From: Litchfieldella qijiaojingensis | GTDB taxonomy: Bacteria; Pseudomonadota; Gammaproteobacteria; Pseudomonadales; Halomonadaceae | Assembly: GCF_014651875.1 (NCBI RefSeq) | Contig: NZ_BMXS01000014.1 | Coordinates: 25,304 to 89,303 of the forward strand | Length of the DNA: 64,000 nucleotides | Direction: 5' to 3' | Position numbers and translations under genes: made by a program | The notes under the pieces: model-generated | What the model saw: only the letters and a program-made list of their open reading frames with translations | Databases searched by the model: none | Told to the model about the DNA's origin: nothing | Shown: positions 25,226 to 33,723 of the stretch, one piece after another | How the letters are laid out: each line of letters begins with the position of its first letter | How positions within the stretch are numbered: the stretch's first letter is position 1

Positions 25226-27511
25226 ATGAAATCGTCCGATTCTCTGCGCTTCAAGCTCACCTCCTGCGCGGCGGTTGTGTTTTTCCTGTCGGCCATAATT
25301 GTCGGCGGCATCATCTATTACCGCCATCAGCTGGAGATGGTGGCGAACAAGCTGATGGAGGATGTGGTATGGGTGACCTACCAGTTCGATCGGGAAGTAC
25401 GCGAGTTGCGTATGGCATTGATCGATGCCTCGGTGACCGATCTGGATGCGATGTTGCTGCGCTATGAGATTCTCTATAGCCGTACTCACTTGTTTCGCCG
25501 GGGGCAGGTGGCGGAATTCGTCAATACGTATGATGTGGCTAGCGACGAGTTGCGTGAGGCCATTGCATTGGTCGAAGCCCTGGATTCCCAGTTCCTCGCT
25601 TTGGCGGGAAGGCAGGATCTGCTGACGACCACTCTGCGTGCCGGCCTGGCCGAGCAGTTGGTAACCCTGCAGCAGCTTACCGAAACCATCCTGCTGGAAT
25701 GCAACGCCCAAGTGGCTTCGATGAAAGTGGACGAGCGAGAAACGTTACTGCTCCTCTACGCCGCGGTTTTAGTGCTGATTCTGCTGATCATGAGCACGGG
25801 AAGCGTCCTCGTCATGGCCCTTATCAAGGAAAGCCGTGAGCGGGCAGACAAGGCGAACATGCTGAAGGCCCAGTCTCGCGAACTCGCGCAGGCTGTCGCG
25901 AACGCCGAAGCCGCGAGTCAGGCCAAATCGGAGTTCATGGCGGTAATGAGCCATGAGATTCGTACCCCTCTCAATGGGGTAGTTGGTGTGGCCGATCTAT
26001 TGTCGGATGAGTCGATGAGCCAGCAGGGCCATCAGTATGTGCAGGTCCTCAAGGAAAGTGCCAGCGGCTTGCAGGCCGTGATCAACGATATACTCGACTA
26101 CACCAAGCTCGAGGCCGGATCGCTCGATCTGGACCGTCGCCCTTTCGATCTGAAGGCATTTCTGGATCAGCTATGTGCCGGCTACCGGTTACGTAGCGAA
26201 AACGATGATCTCCGTTTCCATTGCCAGTTGGACAGCCGTCTGCCCGACCATGTCGAAGGTGACGTCAACCGGTTACGCCAAGTGTTGATGAACCTGCTCA
26301 ACAATGCGTTCAAGTTTACTACCGAAGGTATCATCGTACTGAAGGTTGCGGCCGAAGCCGAAGGGGGAGTCAAGTTCACGGTCAGCGATACGGGCTGCGG
26401 GATCGATGCTTCCCAGCAACACCGTCTGTTCGAGCCGTTTTCCCAGGTCGACACCTCCATCGCCCGACGCCATGAAGGGACGGGGCTCGGGTTGGCGATA
26501 TGTCAGCGGCTGGTCACGGCGATGGGCGGCAATATTGGCATGGAAAGCCAGTTGGGTTTGGGGAGCCGGTTCTGGTTCGAGATCCCATTGCCAGGAGTCG
26601 AGCACGAGGTTTCTGAGGGCGTCTCCAAGATAACGAATGGCGATCGGTTGCCTCCCTGGCGCGTGCTAGTCGTTGAGGACAACCCTATCAATCAGACGTT
26701 GGCGCGAGCCATGCTCGAGCAACTTGGCCAGTTGGTCATCGTTGCTGGCAACGGGCAAGAAGCCCTTGAAACCCTGAACGCCGAGCGATGCGACGTGGTG
26801 CTGATGGATATGCAGATGCCGGTGCTGGATGGCCTGGAGACAACTCGGCGCTGGCGGGCTCAAGAGAGTCAAGGGCATCTTCCGATCATTGCCATGACGG
26901 CCAATGTCATGCCGGAGGATCGTGAGTGTTGCTTCGAGGCCGGTATGGACGACATCATCTGTAAACCGTTCAAACGCGAGGATTTGCGTCGCATTCTCAC
27001 GCAATACATGGATGAGTTTGTTGGCGATGCAACACCAAGTGGTAGCGATCGGTCGTTGAGCGACCCCATGCCTCTGGATACCCCGCATGATAAGCGAGTG
27101 GTCAGACTTCCTGAACCTGGAATAGCCCCGAAATCCAATAGTACGGCAGTATCCTTATCGACATCGGATGTGCTGGATCCCGAGATCGTGGCTGAGTTGC
27201 AGGAATCGTTGGATCGTGAAGTCATCGAAGGACTATTCAGCACCTATCTCACTCGATTGGGTGCTCGCCAGGCCAATATGCAAGTCATGCTCGAACAGGG
27301 GGATCGCGATAGCCTGCGCCAAGCGGCACACTCCCTCAAAGGAGCCTCGTCTTCTCTGGGTTGCGCCGCCATGGCACGTGCGGCCTCATCACTCGAGCAG
27401 TTGGCATTACACGATGATGTCTCCTCATTGCAACGCCGTATGGCGGAGTTGGAAACCCTGAAGACCCTTACCCGCGATTCCTTGAAATCCGCGCGTTTAC
27501 TGACTTCTTGA
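25226..27511 (+). CDS. hybrid sensor histidine kinase (HisKA, HATPase, receiver, Hpt)
   Basis: The 761-residue inner-membrane protein has membrane helices at about 11-31 and 173-199 flanking a helical periplasmic sensor. Next come a HisKA domain with phosphoacceptor His243 in MSHEIRTPLN and an ATPase domain with NLLNNAFKFT, DTGCGI and GTGLGLAICQR. A receiver domain follows (VLVVEDNPINQ, phospho-Asp in LMDMQMPVLDG), then a C-terminal Hpt domain with His in AAHSLKGASSSLG. It can therefore run a full internal phosphorelay of the ArcB/BarA type. Its neighbours are a small periplasmic partner upstream and a convergent response regulator with an EAL domain, whose 3' end overlaps this gene by 15 bases. 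That regulator is a plausible output. Confidence 0.95.
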   Translation: MKSSDSLRFKLTSCAAVVFFLSAIIVGGIIYYRHQLEMVANKLMEDVVWVTYQFDREVRELRMALIDASVTDLDAMLLRYEILYSRTHLFRRGQVAEFVNTYDVASDELREAIALVEALDSQFLALAGRQDLLTTTLRAGLAEQLVTLQQLTETILLECNAQVASMKVDERETLLLLYAAVLVLILLIMSTGSVLVMALIKESRERADKANMLKAQSRELAQAVANAEAASQAKSEFMAVMSHEIRTPLNGVVGVADLLSDESMSQQGHQYVQVLKESASGLQAVINDILDYTKLEAGSLDLDRRPFDLKAFLDQLCAGYRLRSENDDLRFHCQLDSRLPDHVEGDVNRLRQVLMNLLNNAFKFTTEGIIVLKVAAEAEGGVKFTVSDTGCGIDASQQHRLFEPFSQVDTSIARRHEGTGLGLAICQRLVTAMGGNIGMESQLGLGSRFWFEIPLPGVEHEVSEGVSKITNGDRLPPWRVLVVEDNPINQTLARAMLEQLGQLVIVAGNGQEALETLNAERCDVVLMDMQMPVLDGLETTRRWRAQESQGHLPIIAMTANVMPEDRECCFEAGMDDIICKPFKREDLRRILTQYMDEFVGDATPSGSDRSLSDPMPLDTPHDKRVVRLPEPGIAPKSNSTAVSLSTSDVLDPEIVAELQESLDREVIEGLFSTYLTRLGARQANMQVMLEQGDRDSLRQAAHSLKGASSSLGCAAMARAASSLEQLALHDDVSSLQRRMAELETLKTLTRDSLKSARLLTS

Positions 27512-28705
27512 ATCACGTGTGGCCAAAAGACGTTCCCAGCGCGGCAACTTGTCAAGGGGAGTGTTCTTTTCCCGCAAGGCACTCAGCCATTGTGTCAGTT
27601 CGTTTTCGGGCATTGGGCGAGCAAACAGATAGCCCTGGCCACTGGTGCATCCGGCTTCCTCCAACAAGCGGACATGCGCTAATGTCTCGATGCCTTCACC
27701 CACCACGTCGAGATGCAGACGCTTACCCAAATCGACGATGGTTCGGGTAATGGCTTGCGCTTCCTTATCCTTATCGCTAAGAGATACGAAACTGCGATCC
27801 ACTTTCAACTCGTCGAAAGGGAGGCGATAGAGTTGTGTCATGGAGGAATAACCAGTGCCGAAGTCGTCCAATGCCAGACGGCAGCCATGGTCACGTAGAG
27901 CGCCGAGCAGATGACGGGCGTAGCTGAAGCACTGTATTCCGGCGTTCTCCGTCAGCTCAATGGTCAAGCCTTGCCAATCGACACCGTGGTGGGCCAGGGA
28001 TCGGTCAATGCGCGATAGAAAATCCGGGACCCTCAACAGTCGCGGTGACAGGTTCACCGCCATGTCCAGCTCGATACCTTGAGAGCGCCAGCGGCGCAAT
28101 AGGTCCAGTGCCATGTCGAATACCTGCCATGTCAGCGGCAAGATGAGCTCGCTCTCCTCGGCAAGTGGAATGAATCGGTCTGGCGAGATCATGCCAAGGG
28201 TGGGATGTTGCCATCGCACCAGTGCTTCGACGCCTATTACGTGTCCCGTGGCCAGCTCCAGCTTGGGCTGGTAGGCCAGCACCAGCTCATGCTCGGTAAT
28301 AGCCCGTTCCAGTTCGGCTCGGGGCAAGGCAGTCTGCTGAGTAATGCCTCGAGCCAGTAGTGCATCGAGAGCCTTGATGCGGATTGGTTTCGGCAGGTGG
28401 CCCAGCATGCGAAGCCCTTGGGATCTGCCGGTATGAAGGATATGTGTGACCATACCTTTGCCGCAGCCGCTCAACAGTGCGACGTTAGAACGAAGGCCCA
28501 GGTCCTGGAGAAAGTGCATCACATCCAGGCCCGTGAAGGTACCCAAGTCGAAATCCAGCAGGATAAGTTCGACATCCAACCGCTCGGGCTGGTAGGCCAG
28601 GTCCTGGAGGCCATCGGCGGTGTCGACCTCGAAACCACGCCGGACCAGTAAGGAGCCGAGCAGAGACTGGATTTCCATATCGTCGTCGATGATCAGTGCT
28701 TTCAT
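27497..28705 (-). CDS. response regulator with EAL phosphodiesterase output
   Basis: The 402-residue cytosolic protein has an N-terminal receiver domain (MKALIIDDDMEIQSLLGSLL; acidic pocket DDD; phospho-Asp in LLDFDLGTFTG; Lys in LPKPIRI). An EAL domain follows with intact GVEALVRWQHP, AVNLSPR, IELTENAG, ALDDFGTGYSS and KVDRSFV. It is therefore probably an active c-di-GMP phosphodiesterase switched by phosphorylation. It converges on the hybrid kinase gene. The 430 bases upstream of its start hold no gene. Confidence 0.94.
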   Translation of the reverse strand: MKALIIDDDMEIQSLLGSLLVRRGFEVDTADGLQDLAYQPERLDVELILLDFDLGTFTGLDVMHFLQDLGLRSNVALLSGCGKGMVTHILHTGRSQGLRMLGHLPKPIRIKALDALLARGITQQTALPRAELERAITEHELVLAYQPKLELATGHVIGVEALVRWQHPTLGMISPDRFIPLAEESELILPLTWQVFDMALDLLRRWRSQGIELDMAVNLSPRLLRVPDFLSRIDRSLAHHGVDWQGLTIELTENAGIQCFSYARHLLGALRDHGCRLALDDFGTGYSSMTQLYRLPFDELKVDRSFVSLSDKDKEAQAITRTIVDLGKRLHLDVVGEGIETLAHVRLLEEAGCTSGQGYLFARPMPENELTQWLSALREKNTPLDKLPRWERLLATRDSRSQ

Positions 28706-29136
28706 GCTGGCTCCAGGCTTTTTTCTGTTCGGGAAAGAGTGACGTGACGCTCAAGATTGGCCTTGGAATGACAGGAATTATCGGTGAGTCTCTCTTGGGG
28801 AGTCGATATCAACAATGACCGCGATCTGCAGGCAAGCTACCAGCATCTCCAGTCATTAATTTCCTTGTTCGACCATCGCACCTTTTTGAACACAATAGCG
28901 CGCCAGATGATATTGTCCAATTCCCTGATTGTGTGAGTATGTGCATGCTATGTTAGGGGATCAGCGTGCATCGCAGGTTCAAAATATCAACGGATGTGTC
29001 ACCCTCCCCGACACTGCCTCGAAACGAGACGAATTAGCAGATAAGAAAGGAAAGGCTTTGCACTGACATTGTGAGATTTCTGGAAACATACATGTCTCTA
29101 TGATGATTTATCCTAGTAGCAGGGGAGGCTTCCGCC
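28706..29136. other. intergenic region without a recognised gene
   Basis: These 431 bases separate the divergent EAL regulator and DUF523 genes. The composition is visibly richer in AT than the flanks from about 28840 to 29110. No inverted repeat longer than about 6 bases, no tRNA-like fold and no plausible ORF was noticed. A GGGGAGG ribosome site precedes the DUF523 start. Confidence 0.5.
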
Positions 29137-29631
29137 ATGCCAGCCAAGATTCTAGTCAGCGCGTGTTTGCTGGGGGATCCGGTACGCTACAACGGATCGG
29201 ACAAGCGAATTGATCACCCACTGCTCGCCGAGTGGCAAAGGGAAGGCCTTTTGGTGCCTATCTGCCCGGAAGTCGCCGGTGGTCTACCCACGCCACGGCC
29301 TCCTGCCGAGATCGAAGGTGGCGGTAATGGCGATGATGTGCTCGAAGGACGTTTGCGCATCCTCGATGCATCGGGTAACGATGTTTCCGCTCCCTTTATC
29401 ACTGGGGCTGGTCTGGCGCTGCGGCTTGCCCAGGAGCATGGTTGTCGCTTCGCCTTGCTTACCGATGGCAGCCCCTCCTGCGGCAGCCGGGAGATTCACG
29501 ACGGTAGTTTCAGCGGTTTCCGCCATTCAGGCGAGGGAGCCACGGCGGCACTGTTGCGCCGTCATGGCATCGAGGTCTTTGCTCATTCCGAGCTCGATGC
29601 TCTGGCCGCACGTATTGCTGAAGAGCATTAA
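29137..29631 (+). CDS. DUF523 family protein
   Basis: The 164-residue cytosolic protein is a stand-alone DUF523 domain: ILVSACLLGDPVRYNGSDKR at the N-terminus, LVPICPEVAGGLPTPRPPAE in the middle and LLTDGSPSCGSREIHDG. The two conserved cysteine regions (SACLLG and SPSCGS) and a conserved Pro-rich loop are present. The biochemical role of DUF523 is not established, although it is often a companion of DUF1722. No linked gene is obvious here. Confidence 0.9.
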   Translation: MPAKILVSACLLGDPVRYNGSDKRIDHPLLAEWQREGLLVPICPEVAGGLPTPRPPAEIEGGGNGDDVLEGRLRILDASGNDVSAPFITGAGLALRLAQEHGCRFALLTDGSPSCGSREIHDGSFSGFRHSGEGATAALLRRHGIEVFAHSELDALAARIAEEH

Positions 29632-29706
29632 ACCCGCGCCCCTTGTCATCGACTGGCAATAGTCCCCGGTTAGCGTCCCAAGAGACGTCAAGCGGAGGCT
29701 ATCGTC

Positions 29707-29868
29707 ATGGGGCGCGAACAAGGGACGCCGTTGTCCGAGGTGGAAGTCGAATATCTATCGCAGCTTGCCAACGGCAATGCGCTGGCCAGGCAGCGCAAGC
29801 GGGAACGTGAACGCCGACAGTGGCGCAAGGCTCGGCGCAGGATCAGGCATATCGACGAGAACTCGTGA
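29707..29868 (+). CDS. 53-residue very basic hypothetical protein
   Basis: The ATG at 29707 is preceded by GGAGG and opens a frame of 53 codons ending at TGA 29866-29868. The product starts MGREQGTPLSEVEVEYLSQL and continues with an Arg/Lys-rich helix (RQRKRERERRQWRKARRRIR). It has no signal peptide or membrane segment. It could bind nucleic acid or ribosomes; I recognise no family. The neighbouring DUF523 and DUF3422 genes lie on the same strand. Confidence 0.5.
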   Translation: MGREQGTPLSEVEVEYLSQLANGNALARQRKRERERRQWRKARRRIRHIDENS

Positions 29869-29975
29869 TACCGGTGCGCAAGTCGCATACGACTTTTGGA
29901 CCTGCCGGGAAGTCGACTTGACTAGCCGGCCTCAGACGTTACGCTCACTGTTTCCGTCACCTTGCAGACCCGACC

Positions 29976-31208
29976 ATGCATCCCCAGAGAGAAATCCTGC
30001 ACAACGAGCTTCATGCCCGGCCTTCGATCTATTTCTCGGATCCGGCATACCTGCATCATTTCGCCTTTCTCGATGCCGACGGCGTCTGTGACACTATCGT
30101 GCGCCGTCTTTGCGAGGCTGCCGAAACGCCGCTGGATACGAATGCCGCCCAGGGGATCATCAAGGTCGATGGCCTGACCATGAAGTGGGAGCGGCATACC
30201 GAGTTCTTCACACTCACCATGCTGGTGCCCAAAGGTGAGGGCGGCGAGTATTGGCCCGCACCCCCCGCCGTGCTGGCACAAATCGTCGAGGGCCAACGCG
30301 AGGCGCTGATCAATGCCAGCCTGGTACTGGTCGAATCGGAAGCGAGCTGGGCGGGAAAGACCGATGATTACGGATTCAAGGATCCGGCGGGCTCGAATGT
30401 CGGCGGTGGAGATGCGACCGTATGGAGCGATTTCCGCTTATCCCCGGAGGGCGTCAATCGGATTCTGATCGTCAACCGCAAGCTCAACGACTATCGACTG
30501 GGAAGGATGACGCGTCGGCTGTTGGAGATCGAGACTTATCGCATGATGGCCTCGCTGTCGCTTCCGCTGGCCAAGGAGCTCAGCGTGGAGCTCAGGCAAT
30601 ACGAGCGCGAACTCGGCGAACTGTCGGACCGCAACGCTGCGAACCATCATGAGAGTTCGCGTCCGCTGCTCTATGCCATTTCCTCGCTTTCGGCGCGGCT
30701 GGAGCACAGTAGTGCCCGCTCGCGGCAGCGTTTCAGCGCCACCGAGGCCTACGCCAGGATCGTCTTTACCCGCATCGAGGAACTGCGTGAGACTCGGGTG
30801 GCGGACTGCCAACGGCTGGGGACCTTCATCCTGCGGCGCTTCCAGCCGACGGTGCGTTATTGTGCGGCGATTGACAAGCGCCAAGTGAGCTTGGCCCAGA
30901 GCGTTGCCCGACTCAACGATCTGCTGCGGACGCGTGCCCAGGTCGAGATCGAAGAGCAGAACTCGGAAATGCTGCAGAGCCTGAACGAGCGCACCAGCAG
31001 CCAGCTCAAGATCCAGAAAGCAGTAGAAGGGCTCTCGATTATCGTCATCAGCTACTATATCTTCAGCCTGTTCAAGCTTTCACTTGAGGGGCTCGACGCC
31101 TTGGGCATGGGTATCGAGCCGCGTCTTGCTGCCGCCATTTTCGGGCCCTTGGGAATCCTGATCATCGGCCTTCTCGCATGGCGGATCTGGAAGGTCAGGC
31201 GGCATTGA
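29976..31208 (+). CDS. DUF3422 family membrane protein
   Basis: The 410-residue protein matches DUF3422: it starts MHPQREILHNELHARPSIYF, a family hallmark, and has ETYRMMASLSLPLAKEL and a long coiled-coil region around residues 190-330. Two hydrophobic helices at the C-terminus (IIVISYYIFSLFKLSLEG and AAIFGPLGILIIGLLAWRIW) anchor it in the membrane with the bulk in the cytosol. The role of the family is unknown, although the layout resembles that of CorA, whose gene follows 186 bases later on the same strand. Length is typical. Confidence 0.88.
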   Translation: MHPQREILHNELHARPSIYFSDPAYLHHFAFLDADGVCDTIVRRLCEAAETPLDTNAAQGIIKVDGLTMKWERHTEFFTLTMLVPKGEGGEYWPAPPAVLAQIVEGQREALINASLVLVESEASWAGKTDDYGFKDPAGSNVGGGDATVWSDFRLSPEGVNRILIVNRKLNDYRLGRMTRRLLEIETYRMMASLSLPLAKELSVELRQYERELGELSDRNAANHHESSRPLLYAISSLSARLEHSSARSRQRFSATEAYARIVFTRIEELRETRVADCQRLGTFILRRFQPTVRYCAAIDKRQVSLAQSVARLNDLLRTRAQVEIEEQNSEMLQSLNERTSSQLKIQKAVEGLSIIVISYYIFSLFKLSLEGLDALGMGIEPRLAAAIFGPLGILIIGLLAWRIWKVRRH

Positions 31209-31230
31209 GGCATGTTGTGCCTTATATAAA

Positions 31231-31372
31231 GGAAGTACTGAATAAATCGACGAGCGGAGTAAAGCGCAAGGCGCACGGAACACAGGAACCGGAGCCTATG
31301 GGGTATAGGTAAGGATTCCGCGTACCGCGCAACGCAGCGATTTGCTCGCGTAGGCATTTATTCAGTGCTTCC
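31231..31372. repeat. 142-bp dispersed imperfect palindrome
   Basis: The left end GGAAGTACTGAATAAAT and the complement of the right end ATTTATTCAGTGCTTCC differ at a single base. The interior halves also pair loosely (GCGCACGGAA with TTCCGCGTAC). The element fills the gap between the DUF3422 and CorA genes. A half copy lies at 21801-21863 and a left-end copy near 46706-46730. It would fold into a long hairpin if transcribed. Confidence 0.65.
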
Positions 31373-31394
31373 CTAACGGACTGCTGGAGACACC

Positions 31395-32363
31395 ATGCTA
31401 CGCACCCTGCTGGTCAGCGCCGATGGCCTATCACAAACCGGTGGAGAGGAACTCATCGCGCGTTGGGAACAGGACCCAGAAAGCTACATCTGGATCGACC
31501 TGCAAGGCGAGGCGATGGCACGCGAGCGAACGCTGCTCGAGGAGTTTGGTTGCCATCCCATGGCGATCAACGATGCGCATCGCGAGCGCCACCCGCCCAA
31601 GATCGAGGAGTTCGAGACCCATACCCTGATCATCTACCGAGGTATCTCTTCTTTCGATGCCGAGCTGAATTATCAGCCCCAGCAGATTTCCTTCTTTGTC
31701 AGCGATCGTTACCTGATCAGCCTTCACCCTGGCCTGGCCTTGAGCATCGATCGCTTGTACGAGAATGAGGGCAAGGCGTTGTTGCGGATATCGCCCGAGC
31801 ATGTCGCCTTGAAGATCATGTATATCTCTGCCGGCTTTTATCTGGACAGCCTGCTGGAATTCGAGACCCAGCTCAGCGATCTGGAAGACGAGTTGCAGGC
31901 AGCCGGTACCGACAAGCTGATGAGACGGATCATCAGTTTCCGGTCACGACTGGTGAAGATGCGCCGTGTCTTCAATTATCACCAGGGCATCACGCGCGAG
32001 CTGATCGCCTACGACTACCGGCATCTTTCGCGTGAGAATGCCGAAACCCTGCACGCCATCAATGACGTCTTCGAACGCTTCGAGCGACTTTATAGCCTGA
32101 CGCAGATGTACTATGACATTTGCGGCGATCTGGTCGACGGTTACCTCTCGATCTCATCGCACCAGCTCAATAACACCATGCGTATCCTGACGGTCATTAC
32201 TGCCATCTTCGTGCCGCTGACCTTTATAGTCGGTATCTATGGTATGAACTTCGAGAATATGCCGGAGCTCGGTTTCAAATACGCCTATTTCGTGGTGCTG
32301 GCTTTCATGTTAGGCATCGGTATTGGCCTCACGTGGATATTCCGCCGCAAGGGATGGATCTGA
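31395..32363 (+). CDS. CorA-family divalent cation transporter (ZntB-like)
   Basis: The 322-residue protein has a large cytosolic N-terminal domain and two C-terminal membrane helices. The CorA signature GMN occurs in [12 protein letters not shown] between the helices. The loop is of the type seen in zinc-transport ZntB or CorA relatives. The last 68 codons, including the stop, recur as a diverged copy at 39721-39924, and a 7.4-kb gene island lies between. The ORF itself is intact. The transported ion cannot be told from sequence alone. Confidence 0.92.
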   Translation: MLRTLLVSADGLSQTGGEELIARWEQDPESYIWIDLQGEAMARERTLLEEFGCHPMAINDAHRERHPPKIEEFETHTLIIYRGISSFDAELNYQPQQISFFVSDRYLISLHPGLALSIDRLYENEGKALLRISPEHVALKIMYISAGFYLDSLLEFETQLSDLEDELQAAGTDKLMRRIISFRSRLVKMRRVFNYHQGITRELIAYDYRHLSRENAETLHAINDVFERFERLYSLTQMYYDICGDLVDGYLSISSHQLNNTMRILTVITAIFVPLTFIVGIYGMNFENMPELGFKYAYFVVLAFMLGIGIGLTWIFRRKGWI

Positions 32364-32637
32364 GAAGAACTGTGAAGGGGGCAGTTATCGGCTGCCTGGC
32401 GAGGTTTCATCCCACGAGGGTTGAGCCACGCTAGTGTCGATTGTCCCTACCACTGAGATAGCCTGTAACACGATGATAGCAACGTGTGAGTCCAGCCCGT
32501 TCCCCTACGAGTCCTCGTCGTGGATGGTTGATTAAAACGATAGAACGAATCTTCGTTCGCCATCGCCCATGGGGCGCCACATCGGATGCGCTTGACCAGA
32601 TCCGGATGAAAATAGATTACTTGCCTGCCCATTGGAT

Positions 32638-33492
32638 CTAACTTTCATCCGTCACCTGACAACGACTGGCAGTAGTTGCTCCATGTTGAGGCCCGCTGTA
32701 TCCAAGGTGTCGGGAAATCTCACTGGCGGTTTGAAGCACATTGTCCTTCAGCGTGCCATGGATATCTTCCATGCAGGGAAGCGATTCATAATCCGAGACA
32801 TTGATTGCAGCAACGGCGCGGCCGGTTTCATTCCGCACAGGTGCGGCGACGCTGATGATGCCGGGAGAGATGAATGATCCCGCGACGTATCCCCTTCTCC
32901 GTTCCGTTTCGAGACAGCGTTTCAATTCATCCAAGTTGCCCGGTCCATGCCGCGTAACAGCATGGAAATCGTAATTGATATAGAGCTCGGCGAGCTCCTC
33001 GTCCGATAGGTCCAATAGTATGGCTCTGCCGAGAGACGAAAAATGGGCCGGCAGGCGCGAGCCCACGTGGCGGTTGCTCGACAGGCGTTGGTGGGACGGG
33101 GCGCGATACACGTAAAGCGCATCACGGCCGTCCAATAATCCCATATGTGTGCTCGCACTCATCCTGTCTCTCAGCTCATCGAGCAGCGGGCCTGCTACCT
33201 CGACCAGCTCCTGCGAGTGCAGATAGTCGAAACCCAGGGTCAATACCCGTGGACCGAGGCGGTAGGTGGCCGAGTCCTTGCCTCGTAGGAGGTAACCTTC
33301 GGCCTCTAGGGTGTAAACCAGTCGAAAGGCGGTTGCCCGTGGCAGACCCAACTCCCGGCCGATATCCGCAAGTCGCATGGACGGCCGCGACCGCCCGAAC
33401 AACCCCAGTACGGCTAGTCCGCGGCGCAGCCCAGGCACTATGTAGTTCTGGTTCACCTCGCTTGTCTTGTCATCCACGTCTGGTCTCTCCAT
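32638..33492 (-). CDS. IclR-family transcriptional regulator
   Basis: The 284-residue protein has an N-terminal helix-turn-helix (RLADIGRELGLPRATAFRLV) and a C-terminal IclR effector domain (LPAHFSSLGRAILLDLSDEE, GIISVAAPVRNETGRAVAAI). The ATG at 33492 was chosen because GGAGGAGG lies six bases upstream; the ATG at 33498 is too close to it. It is divergent from the FAD oxidoreductase/TRAP operon and presumably regulates it in response to the transported substrate. The 274 bases between corA and this stop hold no recognised gene. Confidence 0.92.
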   Translation of the reverse strand: MERPDVDDKTSEVNQNYIVPGLRRGLAVLGLFGRSRPSMRLADIGRELGLPRATAFRLVYTLEAEGYLLRGKDSATYRLGPRVLTLGFDYLHSQELVEVAGPLLDELRDRMSASTHMGLLDGRDALYVYRAPSHQRLSSNRHVGSRLPAHFSSLGRAILLDLSDEELAELYINYDFHAVTRHGPGNLDELKRCLETERRRGYVAGSFISPGIISVAAPVRNETGRAVAAINVSDYESLPCMEDIHGTLKDNVLQTASEISRHLGYSGPQHGATTASRCQVTDES

Positions 33493-33593
33493 TTGCATCC
33501 TCCTCCTGGCGCAAGCACCGGCTGGCTTCAAGGGCAAGCATCGGGCAGCCCATCGCCTGAAGCAAGCATCGCTCGGAACTCAGTCCATTGTAT

Positions 33594-33622
33594 TTGACAA
33601 CACCAGAATAGCCTACCATAGT
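33594..33622 (+). promoter_or_regulatory. candidate sigma-70 promoter for the FAD oxidoreductase/TRAP operon
   Basis: TTGACA (33594-33599), 17 bases, then CATAGT (33617-33622): a perfect -35 and a four-of-six -10 at ideal spacing. It lies in the divergent gap with the IclR gene and about 100 bases before the oxidoreductase ATG. This is where IclR regulators often bind. Confidence 0.5.
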
Positions 33623-33723
33623 TTCATGTGCGAATCATTGTTACGTATATGAATCAAAAGATAGACCATGCTGGATGCTGTGGTGCACCCACATCGCTTG
33701 GCTCAGAACAAGGAGAGCTAGAA

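Noticed and set aside
32364-32637. Possible small gene between corA and the IclR gene
   Set aside because: Short frames on both strands lack ribosome sites and coding character; nothing is supported there.
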